The position numbers and the translations under genes are program-made. 25,000 nucleotides of DNA from Anaeromyces robustus. Its lineage: Eukaryota > Neocallimastigomycota > Neocallimastigomycetes > Neocallimastigales > Neocallimastigaceae. Each line of letters begins with the position of its first letter. The first letter of the stretch is position 1. The stretch covers positions 1-25,000 of the forward strand of contig MCFG01000524.1 of NCBI GenBank assembly GCA_002104895.1. Direction: 5' to 3'. This document shows, piece after piece, positions 1-10,302 of this stretch. The notes beneath the pieces were generated by a model that was not told the origin of the DNA, made no database searches, and saw nothing but the letters and a program-made list of their open reading frames with translations.

Positions 1-1
1 T

Positions 2-321
2 AAGTATACAGAGAGAGACACATTTATGAAAAATCTAGTTAAAAGAGCTACTACTTACATTTGACATTTACCTTAACTATTGAAGATAAATCATTGGAAA
101 TATCTATGGACTCAAACGAAAATTATGAAGATAATATATATTACTTGATGTTTAACAATTTCCCTGATGAGAGTTATGCCTTTGAAAAATTAAATATTGA
201 TGTGGAATGGAGAAAGTAGAATGAACTACTTATCAAAAGATCATCAGAGTCTCCATATTCCGATTATTGTGCGTTTGTAGCATTTTCTTATTGTTATTAT
301 GCCAATTGTATTCTAATATAA
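2..321 (+). pseudogene. Broken 3' end of an unidentified protein gene, cut by the left window edge
   Basis: The sequence is much less AT-biased than the DNA after it and reads as ordinary protein. One frame is open from the left edge (starting KYTERDTF...) and stops at TGA 62-64. The next frame is open from 43, with peptide runs such as LTIEDKSLEISMDSNENYED and MFNNFPDESYAFEKLN. It is interrupted by TAG at 217-219, then continues in the same frame (NELLIKRSSESPYSDYC...) to TAA at 319-321. The simplest reading is a gene tail with a frameshift near 55-64 and a nonsense codon at 217. An alternative is that TAG 217 is the true stop and the rest is 3' UTR that happens to look coding. No family is recognised, and the start lies outside the window. 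Confidence 0.45.
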
Positions 322-438
322 AAAAAAAGGACACCTACGTCGAAAAGATAAAACATAAAATTTATTCCGATCGGATTCAAATAATAGTCCATTTGTTGAA
401 TGAGAGAAGTTAGAAGTTTAATTTCTTTCCTTCTCTTT

Positions 439-502
439 GATATTAATTAAAATAATATCAAAAAAAAATTAAATTAATAATATTATTAATTTAATTAATA
501 TC
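439..502. repeat. Composite AT palindrome just downstream of the broken gene
   Basis: An outer inverted repeat, GATATTAATTAA (439-450) and its complement (491-502), encloses a perfect 26-bp palindrome at 469-494. It lies about 120 bp after the last stop of the broken gene, so it could be a transcript 3'-end structure or a cruciform-prone site. In DNA this AT-rich, palindromes also arise by chance, so function is only a guess. Confidence 0.5.
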
Positions 503-1813
503 TGTAATAAATTTTATTATTTTCTTTTGTATTTTATATTTTATATTACTTTTATTTATTTTATATCTTATGTATTGTATATTTTTACTTTTTTGTAATT
601 TATACTTAACATGCATGTTATATATTTAAATTAATTATTTTAAATGAAGATTAATCCTAATCTAAAAATAATAAAAAATAATAGGACTCAATTTACATTC
701 CTTTCTTACTGGAAAAAAATAATTATTATAACATGGAAAATGTCGAGAGGAGCAATCTATGTAATATACACTTTAAATATTTAAAAACGTTTCACATTCG
801 ATATGTACAACTATTAAATAAATATACATATACCGTTAATGATTAAAATCATTATTCAATAGGTTCATTAATCTAAATAAAGAAGTCAATATTAGTTATA
901 TAGTAGGACAAAACGACAAGTCAGATACTTCTAATAACGATAAATAATTTTCCTACATATTGATTAAATATTCAAAATAATATTATTTATATGCATTTTT
1001 AAAGTAATTTATTTAAATCTATCTTATAAACTATACTTTTATTATTTATCAATTTTATTTTTTTTGTGTGTGGTTATTTATCTAAATATAAATATTTTAT
1101 TTCTTAATTAAATTTTATTAAATAAAAGGTTATAAATTGTATTGCCAAAACAAGTTAAAATTTTTTATTTTTTCCTTTTTATAAAGATTTTTTTTTTAAT
1201 TTTAATTTATTATATTTATTAATTAATTTTTATTGTTTATTAAATATATATTTTTTATTTATTTTATTTTATTTTTTTGAACATAATATTATTTATTTTA
1301 GCATATTCAGTAACTAATTTAAGGCAAAAATCAAGATTATTAACAATTCTGTTTTTTTTTTCTATTACATACTAATTAATAGTAGTAACAACAATTCTCA
1401 TTATTAATTAAAAAAGTCTATATAATTTATAATATAAAAAAAATTTGTTAAATTTGAATAAAAACATTTATGTAATAGTTCTAAAATATCTATAAACGAT
1501 TCATATTTTTAATACAAGTAAATATATCAATATCAAGCTTAATCTCAACAAAAATTTTAAATTCTTTTTTTTGTTCATAGAGTTTTTTTGGCAACAGCAT
1601 AATCCTCAATAATCAGAGAGTAACCACATATAGTACTAAATAATGTTAAAAGAATAATAATAATAATTATATCATAGTAATTAATTTAATTTAATATCAT
1701 TTTTTTTATTAGATTTACATATTATAATAATAAATACTAATAATAAAACCAAAATATCAATCTTCAATTTTTTTTATTAAAAATTAAAAAAAAAATAAAA
1801 ATAAAAAAAAATC

Positions 1814-1856
<43 letters not shown>
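1814..1856. repeat. (ATA)n microsatellite, about 14 copies
   Basis: An uninterrupted run of the trinucleotide ATA covers the interval. It is in gene-free DNA and has no visible link to a gene. Confidence 0.9.
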
Positions 1857-1858
<2 letters not shown>

Positions 1859-3125
1859 GAAATGATAATAATATCATAAATGTTAATTTAATAATTTTAT
1901 TTTTTAATTAGATTTATACACAAATAATATAAAACTTATACACATACACCCAACGAAAAGCAATATATATATAACAAAAAAAGAAAAAACTAATATTAAT
2001 AATGAAAAAAAATATAAAAGGTAAATTGTAAATAGTATATTGTTAACCATAAAATTTAAAATTACATGAAAAAACAATCTTTTAATAATTATTATAATAT
2101 ATATTTGTTAATAACTATTTATCTATAATAATTTAATGATTTAATAATTATTATTTAAATATTAAATTAATAATTAAAAAATTTTTATTATTATAATAGG
2201 TTTGTAATAAAAAACTAAAGTAATTTTTAAGGGGAAAAAATAATAACTAATAATTTGAATAAATTGAAACAAGTTTATAATAATAAAATATAATAAAATA
2301 AAAATTCTTTTACTATTCTTATACGTCAAATAAAAAATATATAAATTCATATTAAAATAATAAAAAATATTAAAATATTTATAGTAAATAAAGTAACAAT
2401 ACATTTTACATAATAAACAATAATAATAACAATTTACAACAAAATAAAAAAAATAAAAAAAATTAAAAGAACATTAAAATTTTTTTTAAAAAAAAAATTG
2501 ATTTGATATTATGAATATTTAAATTCAAAAAAAAAAATTAAAAACGGCCTACCATACAACAAAAAGATTATTAATTTTTCATTATTTATAATGTATATAT
2601 ATAATATATATTTTTTTAAAAAAAAAAAAAGAATACAATTTTATTAATCATTTTTTTATGGTATGATTTTTTAAAAAAGTATTACTATTTTTTATTTTTA
2701 TATCAAAACTATCAAAGCGGATTAATAATTATAAATAATAAAAGAATTTATTAATATAAAATTTTGATGTTTGTTATATAATAATATAATATATTTTTAT
2801 ATAACAAAATCAAATTATATATTTTTATTTTCTTATTTATTGTATCTACCATAACATTTAAAAAATAAAAATATATATATATATTTAAATATTAATAATA
2901 AATTTTTTACCAATAATAACTTTTTGTAAATATATATTTATATTTATATAAGAATTATTCTATTATCTATTAATAGTAGTAATTTGTAATGAATGGTATT
3001 TATTTATTTAAATCCATTATATAAAGGATTATGTATATTTTAATATTATTAATATAAGTAATTCATAAAAAAAATATAAAAGATTATTTACAAATATTTT
3101 CTTTTATAGATGAATAATTAATAAT

Positions 3126-3197
3126 AAAAAAGATTAACAAAATATATACAAAAAAGATTAACAAAATATATACAAAAAAGATTAACAAAATATATAC
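3126..3197. repeat. Three perfect tandem copies of a 24-bp unit
   Basis: The unit begins AAAAAAGATTAACAAAATAT and ends ATAC. It occurs three times without a mismatch (3126-3149, 3150-3173, 3174-3197), so it is a recent or homogenised minisatellite. No gene is nearby. Confidence 0.95.
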
Positions 3198-5163
3198 ATA
3201 TACATTATACATGTTGCAAAAGTTATTTATTTATTATAAATTATTACATAATGATTAATTATTCGGACTGTTTTTTTTTTTTTTTTTACTAATTAATGAT
3301 AGTTAATACTCTATAAAGTTATATTTATAAAGAAATGAAATTAAAAGCAATTTTTTTTATATATTTAATGTAATGTAATAATAATGTAATATAATTTTAA
3401 TTGTAATGTAATAAATATTATACAATAATTATTAAAAATTTTCTTTATTATTTTGTTATGAAACGCCATACAATACTAAAAAAAAAAAATGCAAGTACAA
3501 AAAATTAAAATTAAAAAATTAGAATTTTAAGATTATTAAATCCATTATTAAGTTTAAAAAAAAAAAAAAAGTTTCTTTCTATCCATAAATGTTATCTTTC
3601 AAAGTCTAGAGTCTAGATGTATTCTTTTATTTTTTTTTTATTTTATTATATATCTAATTAATATAATATTAATTAATAATTAATAATTAATAATAAAATA
3701 ATAAAATTATATATTAAATTTAAATATTAATACAATAAATATTTCGGCTGTTTTTATTTAATGACTTATTGTCTTTTTCTTTTTTCTTTTTTTTTTTTTT
3801 TGTTATAAACAATATAAATATTATATAGATAAAATAGATATTTATAGATATTTAAATGTTATTATTATATCATTTTTGTTACTAAAAATTTTTATTTCTT
3901 GGAAAATATACATAATATACAAAATATACAAGATATATCTTAAACAAAATTAATATTAGAATATATTTGTTATATAATTAATTATAAAATATCTATTATA
4001 TAAATTATATAAATAGATAAAATATAAATAAAAATATATATATAGAATATTATAGAATATAATAAACAAAAAAAAAAAGAAATAAATAAGTGAATGAATT
4101 AGTAAATAAATAAATTTTAATCAAATTCCATTTATATAGTTTAAAAAAAATTCAAATACGAAAAAAAAAAAGGTTTTTTAGATTTATTATTTAAATTAAA
4201 TGTTACACATATTAAAATTTTAAATTTTAAAAAATTATGGCTAAAAAGAAAAATAATAAAAATAAAATAATTAATAATAAAAAACTTTAAAAATAATATA
4301 TTATATATTTCAATTAAATTTAATTAATATATGTAAAAAAAAAAAAGATAAAGAAAAGAAAAAACGTAACATATTATAAAAATAATAAACAAAGTTATTA
4401 ATTAATACAGAAATAATTTAAATTGTGTTTATAACAAATTACCAAAAATGGATATCTACTTACCAATTAAGGAATTTTTTTGATTTTCTGTATTTAAAAT
4501 ATTTAATAATAATATTAAAATTAATTTCAAATGTTCTTAAAATATCATAAAATAATATTCTTTTTAATCTATTTTGATTATTAATTAATAATAATTAATA
4601 ATAAAAACTTTCTTTGAATTTTGATATTTGAATATTCAAATATTAAAAAATAAGAAAATTATTAAATTATTATTAAAAAATTTAAAATTTATATTTTTTT
4701 TATCATAAAAATATAAATTAAAATTTCTGTATTGATTTTAAAATACAATATTAATATTTTTTTTGTATTTAAAAAGTTTTTCTTTTTTGTTTTGTTTTTG
4801 TTTTTATCCATCATTTAAAAATAAATAATAATTAACAGAAATAACAAAAATTATATAATAAAAAGAAATATATATAACACAAAATACTTAAAATAATATT
4901 ACCAATAACTTATTATATATAATAATATTATATAATATTATATAATATTATTATTACCCTAAATTTTTTATATGGGTATTAAATGTATAAATATAATATA
5001 CTACAAAAAAAAAATTTTTTTAAATATTATAATCTTTTTATATTATAAATAATTATTATAAATAACTTAAAAGACTTTTTTTATTAATAAAATATAGTAC
5101 AATATATTATACTTTATTATTAATTATATATATTATAATTTTTAAATAAATACATAATAAAAT

Positions 5164-5217
5164 AATGGATCAAAGTTACACAAAAAAATTATTTTTTTTT
5201 ACTAACTTTGGTTCATT
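5164..5217. repeat. Imperfect inverted repeat
   Basis: AATGGATCAAAGTTA (5164-5178) pairs with TAACTTTGGTTCATT (5203-5217), with 13 of 15 positions complementary and a T-rich loop between them. It stands out because the arms contain several G and C. A small decayed mobile-element end is possible but not shown. Confidence 0.55.
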
Positions 5218-5642
5218 ACCTTTTATAATTATTTTGTGTCCATCAATAAACTAAAAAAAAATTATTATGATGATGATTATTGATTTACGTTACATATCAT
5301 TTTTATTAATTTTTTTTATTTTACATGTATCTCCCTAAAAATAAACTATCCATTCATTAAATATTCTATTATATATAATAATACAGAGCTTTGATATAAT
5401 TTTGTAATAAAAAATTAAAGACATTTACTATGAATTCCAAAATTAAATCTGATTTTTTTTTTATATATATATTTCCATTCAAAAAAAAAATATTATCAAA
5501 AAATTAATATATTCTTTTTTATTGGGGAATACCAAATTGTTATTTGTGGATTACTAGATTGATAATAAAAATAAATATATATATATATTTATATTTATAA
5601 TTTTTATAATCAGATAAATCATATTTCTTTAGAATAGAAATG

Positions 5643-5716
5643 AGAATAATGAAAGCTTAAATGGAAGAAAGCTTAAATGGAATAAAGCTTCCATTAAAAA
5701 TAAAAGTCATCATTCT
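5643..5716. repeat. 16-bp tandem duplication inside a stem-loop
   Basis: GAAAGCTTAAATGGAA occurs twice in tandem (5651-5666 and 5667-5682). Immediately after, AATGGAA (5676-5682) can pair with TTCCATT (5689-5695), and the outer arms 5643-5652 and 5707-5716 match at 9 of 10 positions. The whole segment can fold as one hairpin. No adjacent gene explains it. Confidence 0.6.
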
Positions 5717-6239
5717 AAATTTTATTATTTTTACTAAACATTTTATATATTACTTTTTTTTTAACCTAAGGGAGATATATTTCATAAAAATTTAGAAAAT
5801 CATTAAAGTTTTTAAGATAAAGTGTGTATGATTTTAATATATATTAGATGTATTTTTGTAAGAAAATTTTATGATATAAATTAAAGTATAATACAGAATA
5901 AATATAATTTTTTATTTTATGTATTTTTCGAATTCTATTCTACAATTTCAACATTTTAAATAAATAATATATTAAATATAATAATTTTAAATTAATTATT
6001 AAAATATTTTTATTAGCAAATGCATTTATTTTATTCCCTTTAAAAGAAAAAAAAATACAAAACACACAAAATTTTAAATATAAAAAGGCACATTAAATTA
6101 ATGATATTTATTTTTAACTTTAAATTTTTTTATTTTTATTTTTAATATTTTTTATTTTTAGTAATATTTTATTTTAATAATATTTTTTTATTATTAATAT
6201 TTTAGTATTAATGTTTTACTTAATTTTAATTGTTTTTAT

Positions 6240-6505
6240 TTTATTTTTTCCTTTTATTTTATTTTGTTTTGTTTTATTTTTATTTTATTTTGTTTTATTT
6301 TTATTTTATTTTGTTTTATTTTTATTTTATTTTTTGTTTTATTTTGTTTTTATTTTTGTTTTATTTTGTTTTATTTTGTTTTATTTTGTTTTATTTTTTT
6401 TGTTTTTATTTTTGTTTTATTTTTTTTGTTTTGTTCATTGTTTTATTTTTATTTTATTTTTTATTTTTTATTTTATTTTTTATTTTTATTTTTATTTTAT
6501 TTTTC
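6240..6505. repeat. TTTTA/TTTTG pentanucleotide tract downstream of gene 1
   Basis: The plus strand is a near-continuous run of TTTTA and TTTTG units, which reads as A-rich with scattered C on the gene's sense strand. Equivalent tracts lie just past the 3' end of all four array genes (around 11160-11435, 18105-18335 and 22905-23192), so this is part of the duplicated cassette. Long F/L/Y open frames through it are artefacts of the repeat. Confidence 0.85.
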
Positions 6506-6552
6506 ATAAATTATTTAATAATATTAATTTTTGTAGCATATTAAATGTCATT

Positions 6553-6643
6553 GAAGGTTATTACTTTCTATATATTAATATTTTATAAAATATTAATAAA
6601 TCTAAGAAAAGTCTATAATAAGTAAAGTTTATTAATATCCTTC
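6553..6643 (-). terminator. Conserved 3'-end stem structure of gene 1
   Basis: Plus-strand arms GAAGGTTATTA (6553-6563) and TAATATCCTTC (6633-6643) are complementary except at one position. They enclose a perfect 22-bp palindrome at 6575-6596. A candidate poly(A) signal, AATAAA on the minus strand, lies at 6628-6633, about 65 nt past the stop. The same arrangement follows all four genes. It may be a 3'-UTR stem-loop or aid transcript 3'-end formation; this role is inferred. Confidence 0.5.
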
Positions 6644-6698
6644 GACAATCTTCAACAATATTTTATGTTACTTTATATTTATATTATAAAATAACTGT

Positions 6699-7376
6699 TT
6701 AAAAATTGTGTTCAACGATTTCATTACCGTTAACTTTACCATATTCTTCAACAATTTTGACACAAGCTTCATGATTGTAAGTTTTATGACGTTTGTTACA
6801 GAGTTCTATACTAGTGTTATCTTGGTGTACACAACGAAGGACACCATCAACCATAAAGCATTCCTTATCAGAAAGCATCTTAGCGTTCTTTGGAGTAGCT
6901 TTTTGAAGACAAACATAATTGGTAATAACATTGTTAGTAAGGACAATACCATCATTACCTCTACATTCTTTTTGGTCAAGTTTGTAATCATAGAAAATCT
7001 TTTCATGAGTTGGGAATTTTCTAATACGGTAAGATAATTTATCACTGTCTTCTCTGTCAACAAACTTTAAGAATCTGTAGGCACAATCATTGTAATCAGT
7101 AGCACCACTGTTTTTAGAACAACTTGGAATGTTGTTCCAACTTTCTTCAACACAAAGAACAGTGTCACTAGTGTCAGTGAAGAAACAAGTTCTGTAATCT
7201 AAATCTTCTTCTTTTGGATGTTGACGAAGACAGGTGTATTCACCTTTGTCGTTAATGTAGAATCTAGCCTTGTGATCAGCTTCACAATCCTTCTTAAGAG
7301 TAGCAATATCACCTTCGTTAGCACTAACGGCAACAACAGCTAAAGCGAAAACACTGAGAATAGTCTTGAAATTCAT
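6699..7376 (-). CDS. Secreted 12-cysteine protein with two six-Cys modules, array gene 1
   Basis: This encodes 225 aa and is intronless. Residues 1-19 form a signal peptide with basic K4, a hydrophobic core and a predicted cut after AVSA, so the product should be secreted. The mature part is an internal duplication. Module 1 has Cys at 31, 49, 64, 75, 86 and 98; module 2 has Cys at 138, 156, 173, 182, 193 and 205. Gaps are 17-14-10-10-11 and 17-16-8-10-11. In each module the second Cys is followed by L, the third by F and the fourth by V. A conserved linker contains SYRIRKFPTHEKIF. A sequon, NTS, lies at N187. The start is supported by the AAACAAAATG context, identical in all four paralogs. 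Six cysteines per module suggests three disulfides each. The family is not recognised, and enzyme, wall-binding or interaction roles all remain open. Confidence 0.9.
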   Translation of the reverse strand: MNFKTILSVFALAVVAVSANEGDIATLKKDCEADHKARFYINDKGEYTCLRQHPKEEDLDYRTCFFTDTSDTVLCVEESWNNIPSCSKNSGATDYNDCAYRFLKFVDREDSDKLSYRIRKFPTHEKIFYDYKLDQKECRGNDGIVLTNNVITNYVCLQKATPKNAKMLSDKECFMVDGVLRCVHQDNTSIELCNKRHKTYNHEACVKIVEEYGKVNGNEIVEHNF

Positions 7377-7540
7377 TTTGTTTAATATGCTTGGTTTTTT
7401 GTTTTTAAATTAAATTATATTAGTTTTAGTTTTTTAGTTTTATTTTTTTTTAAATAATAATAATATTTAAAATTTTATTTTAATATTATTAAAATAATTT
7501 ATGTTTTTTTAGTTTTTAGTTTTTAGTATTTTTTATTTTA
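7377..7540 (-). promoter_or_regulatory. G-depleted 5' leader of gene 1
   Basis: From the conserved promoter block to the ATG, the sense strand has essentially one region with G (the GCATATTAAACAAAATG context, preceded here by CC rather than AA). It has no upstream ATG. It includes repeats of AAAAACTAAAAACT and a short AT inverted repeat. The same layout precedes the other three genes. Such an open, A-rich leader would suit efficient scanning and an abundant product, as in other fungi; expression level is inferred. Confidence 0.55.
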
Positions 7541-7588
7541 AATTTGTGTGAAGAATAAAAAAGGATGTACTTTCATTCGATATTTATA
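7541..7588 (-). promoter_or_regulatory. Core promoter of gene 1
   Basis: On the minus strand a TATAAATA box (7581-7588) is followed by a conserved block ending TTCTTCACACAAATT (7541-7555). The block is shared with the other three genes, with small differences here (TCGAATG in place of TCAAATG and TTATTC in place of TTGTTC). The usual TATA-to-start distance of about 30 bp would put initiation in or near TTCTTCACAC, giving a leader of roughly 170 nt. Initiation there is inferred. Confidence 0.7.
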
Positions 7589-7599
7589 CTTTTTTTTTT

Positions 7600-8218
7600 T
7601 TTTCTTTGATTAAAAAAAATTTTTTTAAAAACTTCACATTTTAAGATATTATTAATTAATAGTACTGTTCTTTTATTATTAATTATTAGTTATTAATTAT
7701 TATATATTATCATACATTATTAAAAAAAAATCCATAAATTATAAGAATAATTAAAAGATCAATAAGTTATAAGAATAATTATTAAATTGATTATCTTTAT
7801 CAACTCTAATATATTCATATAGGTTTTAATATAATAATCAATTTATACATTTACATTTATTGAAATATCAAAATTAAATATAAAATGTAAAATTTTAATT
7901 ATAATATTTTAAATTAATTAAGAATATATTAAAATAATTTTTTTTTATATTTATTTTGTACTATTTACAAGAATATTATATTATTATATTTTTATTTTCT
8001 TTAATTTGATAGAAAATTTAATATAGAACAATATAAATATTATTATTATTAATTTTCTGTATTTGCATTATTAATATATATAAACTTAATAAATAAAGTT
8101 TGGGTACATTTTTTTTTAAAAAAAAATAATTAAAATAATTATTAAAAATTTTTTTCTTTTTACTAAATAGTACACACAACAGCCAAAAATAAAAAAAAAT
8201 ATGTATATTAAATAATGG

Positions 8219-8255
<37 letters not shown>

Positions 8256-8660
8256 ATTTTCATAAGAAAAAAAATTTTTTATTTCTTTTTTATTATTTTA
8301 TTTAATTTATATTAATTAATCTACCTTTAATTTTTTAAAATATTCTATATATTATAATTAATTAACTATATCTTTAGTTTTATGAAAAAAAAAAAAATCC
8401 TCTTTTCATTAATTTTTATATTCCATAAAGTTAACTCCATCCTTAATCTTCAAGATATAAAAAAATCCACTTTTCATTTGTTTTTGTTTGTTTGTTTTTT
8501 TTTTATTGTTTGTTTTTTCTTTTTTAATTTTTTATTTTTGTTTCTTGGCTCTTTCATTTTTTTTCCTTTTTTATTGAATTTTTTATTTTTTATTGTTTCT
8601 TTATTAAATAATAAAATAATAACATTAATTAAATATTAATTAATATTATTAACTATATAT
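7600..8660. other. Gene-free spacer upstream of gene 1
   Basis: No credible gene was found. The segment near 7786-7830 (ATTGATTATC...ATCAACT then TAATATATTCAT) resembles sequence upstream of gene 3 (from 19602) and in the scar near 15965, so it is a diverged part of the array unit. A 31-base poly(A) lies at 8224-8254. The T-rich part with TTTCTTGGCT near 8541 resembles 16545 onward. Confidence 0.6.
8086..8109 (-). repeat. Inverted copy of the array spacer motif
   Basis: Read on the minus strand this begins ATGTACCCAAACTTTA, the core of a motif found on the plus strand at 12639, 14325, 16208, 19834 and 21408. It is the only copy seen in this orientation, so the spacer of the first unit is locally rearranged compared with the others. 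Confidence 0.7.
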
Positions 8661-8664
8661 ATAT

Positions 8665-8864
8665 GTTCTATTTTAGTTACACCAAAAAAAGTAATTAAAG
8701 AAAAAAAATTTTTTATAATAATGAATGAATAAAATTAAAAATTTTATAACAAAAACAAAAGAAGGTTTTCATTATTGTTCTATTTTCTTTACACCAAAAA
8801 AAGTAATTGAAGAAAAAAAATTTAATGAGAGTAAAATTAAAAATTTTATAACAGAACAAAAAAG
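8665..8864. repeat. 112-bp tandem duplication
   Basis: GTTCTATTTT followed by ACACCAAAAAAAGTAATT starts at 8665 and again at 8777. The two copies then run closely parallel through AAAATTAAAAATTTTATAAC. A related ACACCAAAAAAA segment is near 20213 and a weaker one near 15048. Short reading frames across it are not convincing proteins. Confidence 0.8.
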
Positions 8865-8913
8865 GAATAATTTTGATTATATCAAGTTTCGATTATTACA
8901 ATGTATTTAAAAA

Positions 8914-8958
8914 TTGACTTGATAAAAAAAATGATATAAATGGAATTTAATGAAAAAA
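8914..8958 (+). repeat. Dispersed spacer repeat, copy 1
   Basis: The block GACTTGATAAAAAAAATGAT followed by AAATGGAATTTAATGAA is a diverged version of sequences at 15207-15255 and 20363-20405. It marks the same position in three spacers and shows that intergenic DNA was duplicated together with the genes. Confidence 0.65.
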
Positions 8959-9176
8959 TAAAAAAAAAAAGAAAGATAAATAAATAAATAAAATAAAAGT
9001 AATTAAATAAAATATAAAAAAAAGATAATAAATCAAAATTAAAAAAAAATATTAAAAGATTTTTTATCTACTTAAATTAATTATAATTAAATATTTTAAT
9101 TATATATTATAGAAAACTCAAAAAGTATTATTATAATAAAAAAGAATAAAATTATTATTTAATAAATTTGTTTTTT

Positions 9177-9177
9177 T

Positions 9178-9260
<83 letters not shown>
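9177..9260. repeat. (TTTA)n microsatellite, 21 copies
   Basis: This is an uninterrupted TTTA run. The following sequence to about 9450 (TTTTAAGTATT...TTTCTTTTCTCATT) resembles 22430-22620 after another TTTA run, so microsatellite and flank belong to one dispersed spacer repeat. Confidence 0.9.
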
Positions 9261-9478
9261 TATATTTATTCATCCATTAATTAATTGTTTATTTATATAT
9301 TTTTTTTTTTTAAATAAATAATAATAAAATTATTATTAATTTAATTTTATATTAAAATGGAACAACGAAGAATTTTTTTTTAAATTTATCCATTTTAAGT
9401 ATTTTTTATCGAATTTTCTTTTCTCATTATGAAAAAAAAAAATTTTTTTACTAAAAAAGTATAATGTAATTAATAATT

Positions 9479-9535
9479 AATTAATAATTGATAATAATAA
9501 TTAATAATTGATAATTACAATTAATAATTGATAAT
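9479..9535. repeat. Three tandem copies of a 20-bp unit
   Basis: AATTAATAATTGATAAT begins at 9479, 9499 and 9519. The three bases joining copies differ (AAT-like and TAC). It is a short AT minisatellite without visible role. Confidence 0.85.
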
Positions 9536-9803
9536 TAAAAATATTAATTATTAACAAAATTTTGTATTTAATACATTTTTTTTAGGTAATTTTATTTTTT
9601 ACTAAGCGATTTTTAATATATTTATATTTAAAACATTTATTAATAAAAAATTAAGCTAATAATTATATCTTTTCTAAAAAAAATTCTTTAAATAATTAAT
9701 ATAAAGAATAATTTAATAAATTCATCTTTAGATTTCACTAAAGATTGTATTCAATACTCTTTTTTTTTTAAAAAAAAAAAAAAAAAATAAGATTAATCAT
9801 TAT

Positions 9804-9895
9804 AATTAAACTTTTATTTTATTGATTCATAGTTTTTTTTATAGCACACAATTCGTATATATCATCTTTATTGAATTTAAAATAAAAGTTTAATT
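9804..9895. repeat. Perfect 18-bp inverted repeat with 56-bp spacer
   Basis: AATTAAACTTTTATTTTA (9804-9821) is exactly complementary to 9878-9895. Part of the spacer, from a T-run through ATAGCACACAATTCG to TTTATTGAATTTAA (9833-9882), recurs at 10098-10146 with few changes. It may be a remnant of a small non-autonomous element; this is uncertain because no coding part or target duplication was identified. Confidence 0.65.
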
Positions 9896-9956
9896 AGTAT
9901 TGAATTCATAACAATTCTTAATATATATCAGTTTAATTTATATCAGCATTAAATAT

Positions 9957-9992
9957 AAGTATCTTTATATATAATATATTATAAAGATACTT
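9957..9992. repeat. Perfect 13-bp stem hairpin
   Basis: AAGTATCTTTATA (9957-9969) and TATAAAGATACTT (9980-9992) are exactly complementary around a 10-base AT loop. It lies between the two related segments at 9833 and 10098. Confidence 0.7.
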
Positions 9993-10302
9993 TTATAGAA
10001 ATATACTTCAATAAATTATTGGTTAAAATAAAACGTAATATTAAGAGTAAAGATAAATACTTTTAATAAGTAAAAAAAAAAAAAGGAATTATTAACATTT
10101 TTTTTTTATGGCACACAATTTGTACGTCACTTTTATTGAATTTAAATATTAAAATACATGAATCATAAAAAAACACATAATGAAAAAAAATGATACTAAA
10201 AAAAATAAAAAAACCAGTAAAATATTATAGATAATAATAAATAATACTGTAGGGAAAAAAATAGTATAATAATATTTAAAAACAATAAATCCATACAAGC
10301 CC

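Larger units (their letters stand above)
322..6210. other. Gene-free AT-rich region with scattered simple and inverted repeats
   Basis: No credible coding region was found on either strand; reading frames here are short and dominated by I, F, Y, K and N from A/T codons. The first 100 bases (322-420) are a little more complex and include a TCCGATCGGA palindrome at 366-375. The remainder is poly(A), poly(T), TAATAA-type repeats and the small repeats listed separately. No homopolymer, promoter or RNA gene could be assigned a role. Confidence 0.7.

Noticed and set aside
2174-2404. 76-aa minus-strand frame
   Set aside because: It contains almost only F, I, Y, K and N from AT-rich codons, with no upstream promoter block and no sequence change from surrounding spacer.
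3126-3197. Three 24-bp repeats considered as a CRISPR-like array
   Set aside because: The copies are directly adjacent with no spacers, and the genome type is eukaryotic.
6211-6588. Long plus-strand frames rich in F, L, Y and I, also at 11193-11516, 18109-18300 and 22962-23300
   Set aside because: They are read through TTTTA/TTTTG simple repeats, are open in several frames at once, and their sequence is not conserved as protein between units.
6708-7037. Plus-strand frames opposite genes 1, 3 and 4, and shifted minus-strand frames inside genes 1-4
   Set aside because: They are shadows of the real genes; the sense frame keeps signal peptide and 12 cysteines, while these show no conserved features of their own.
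8382-8910. Two small frames (85 and 61 aa) around 8382-8639 and 8725-8910
   Set aside because: The first spans T-rich spacer also present without a frame at 16545; the second spans a 112-bp tandem duplication. Neither has coding-like composition.
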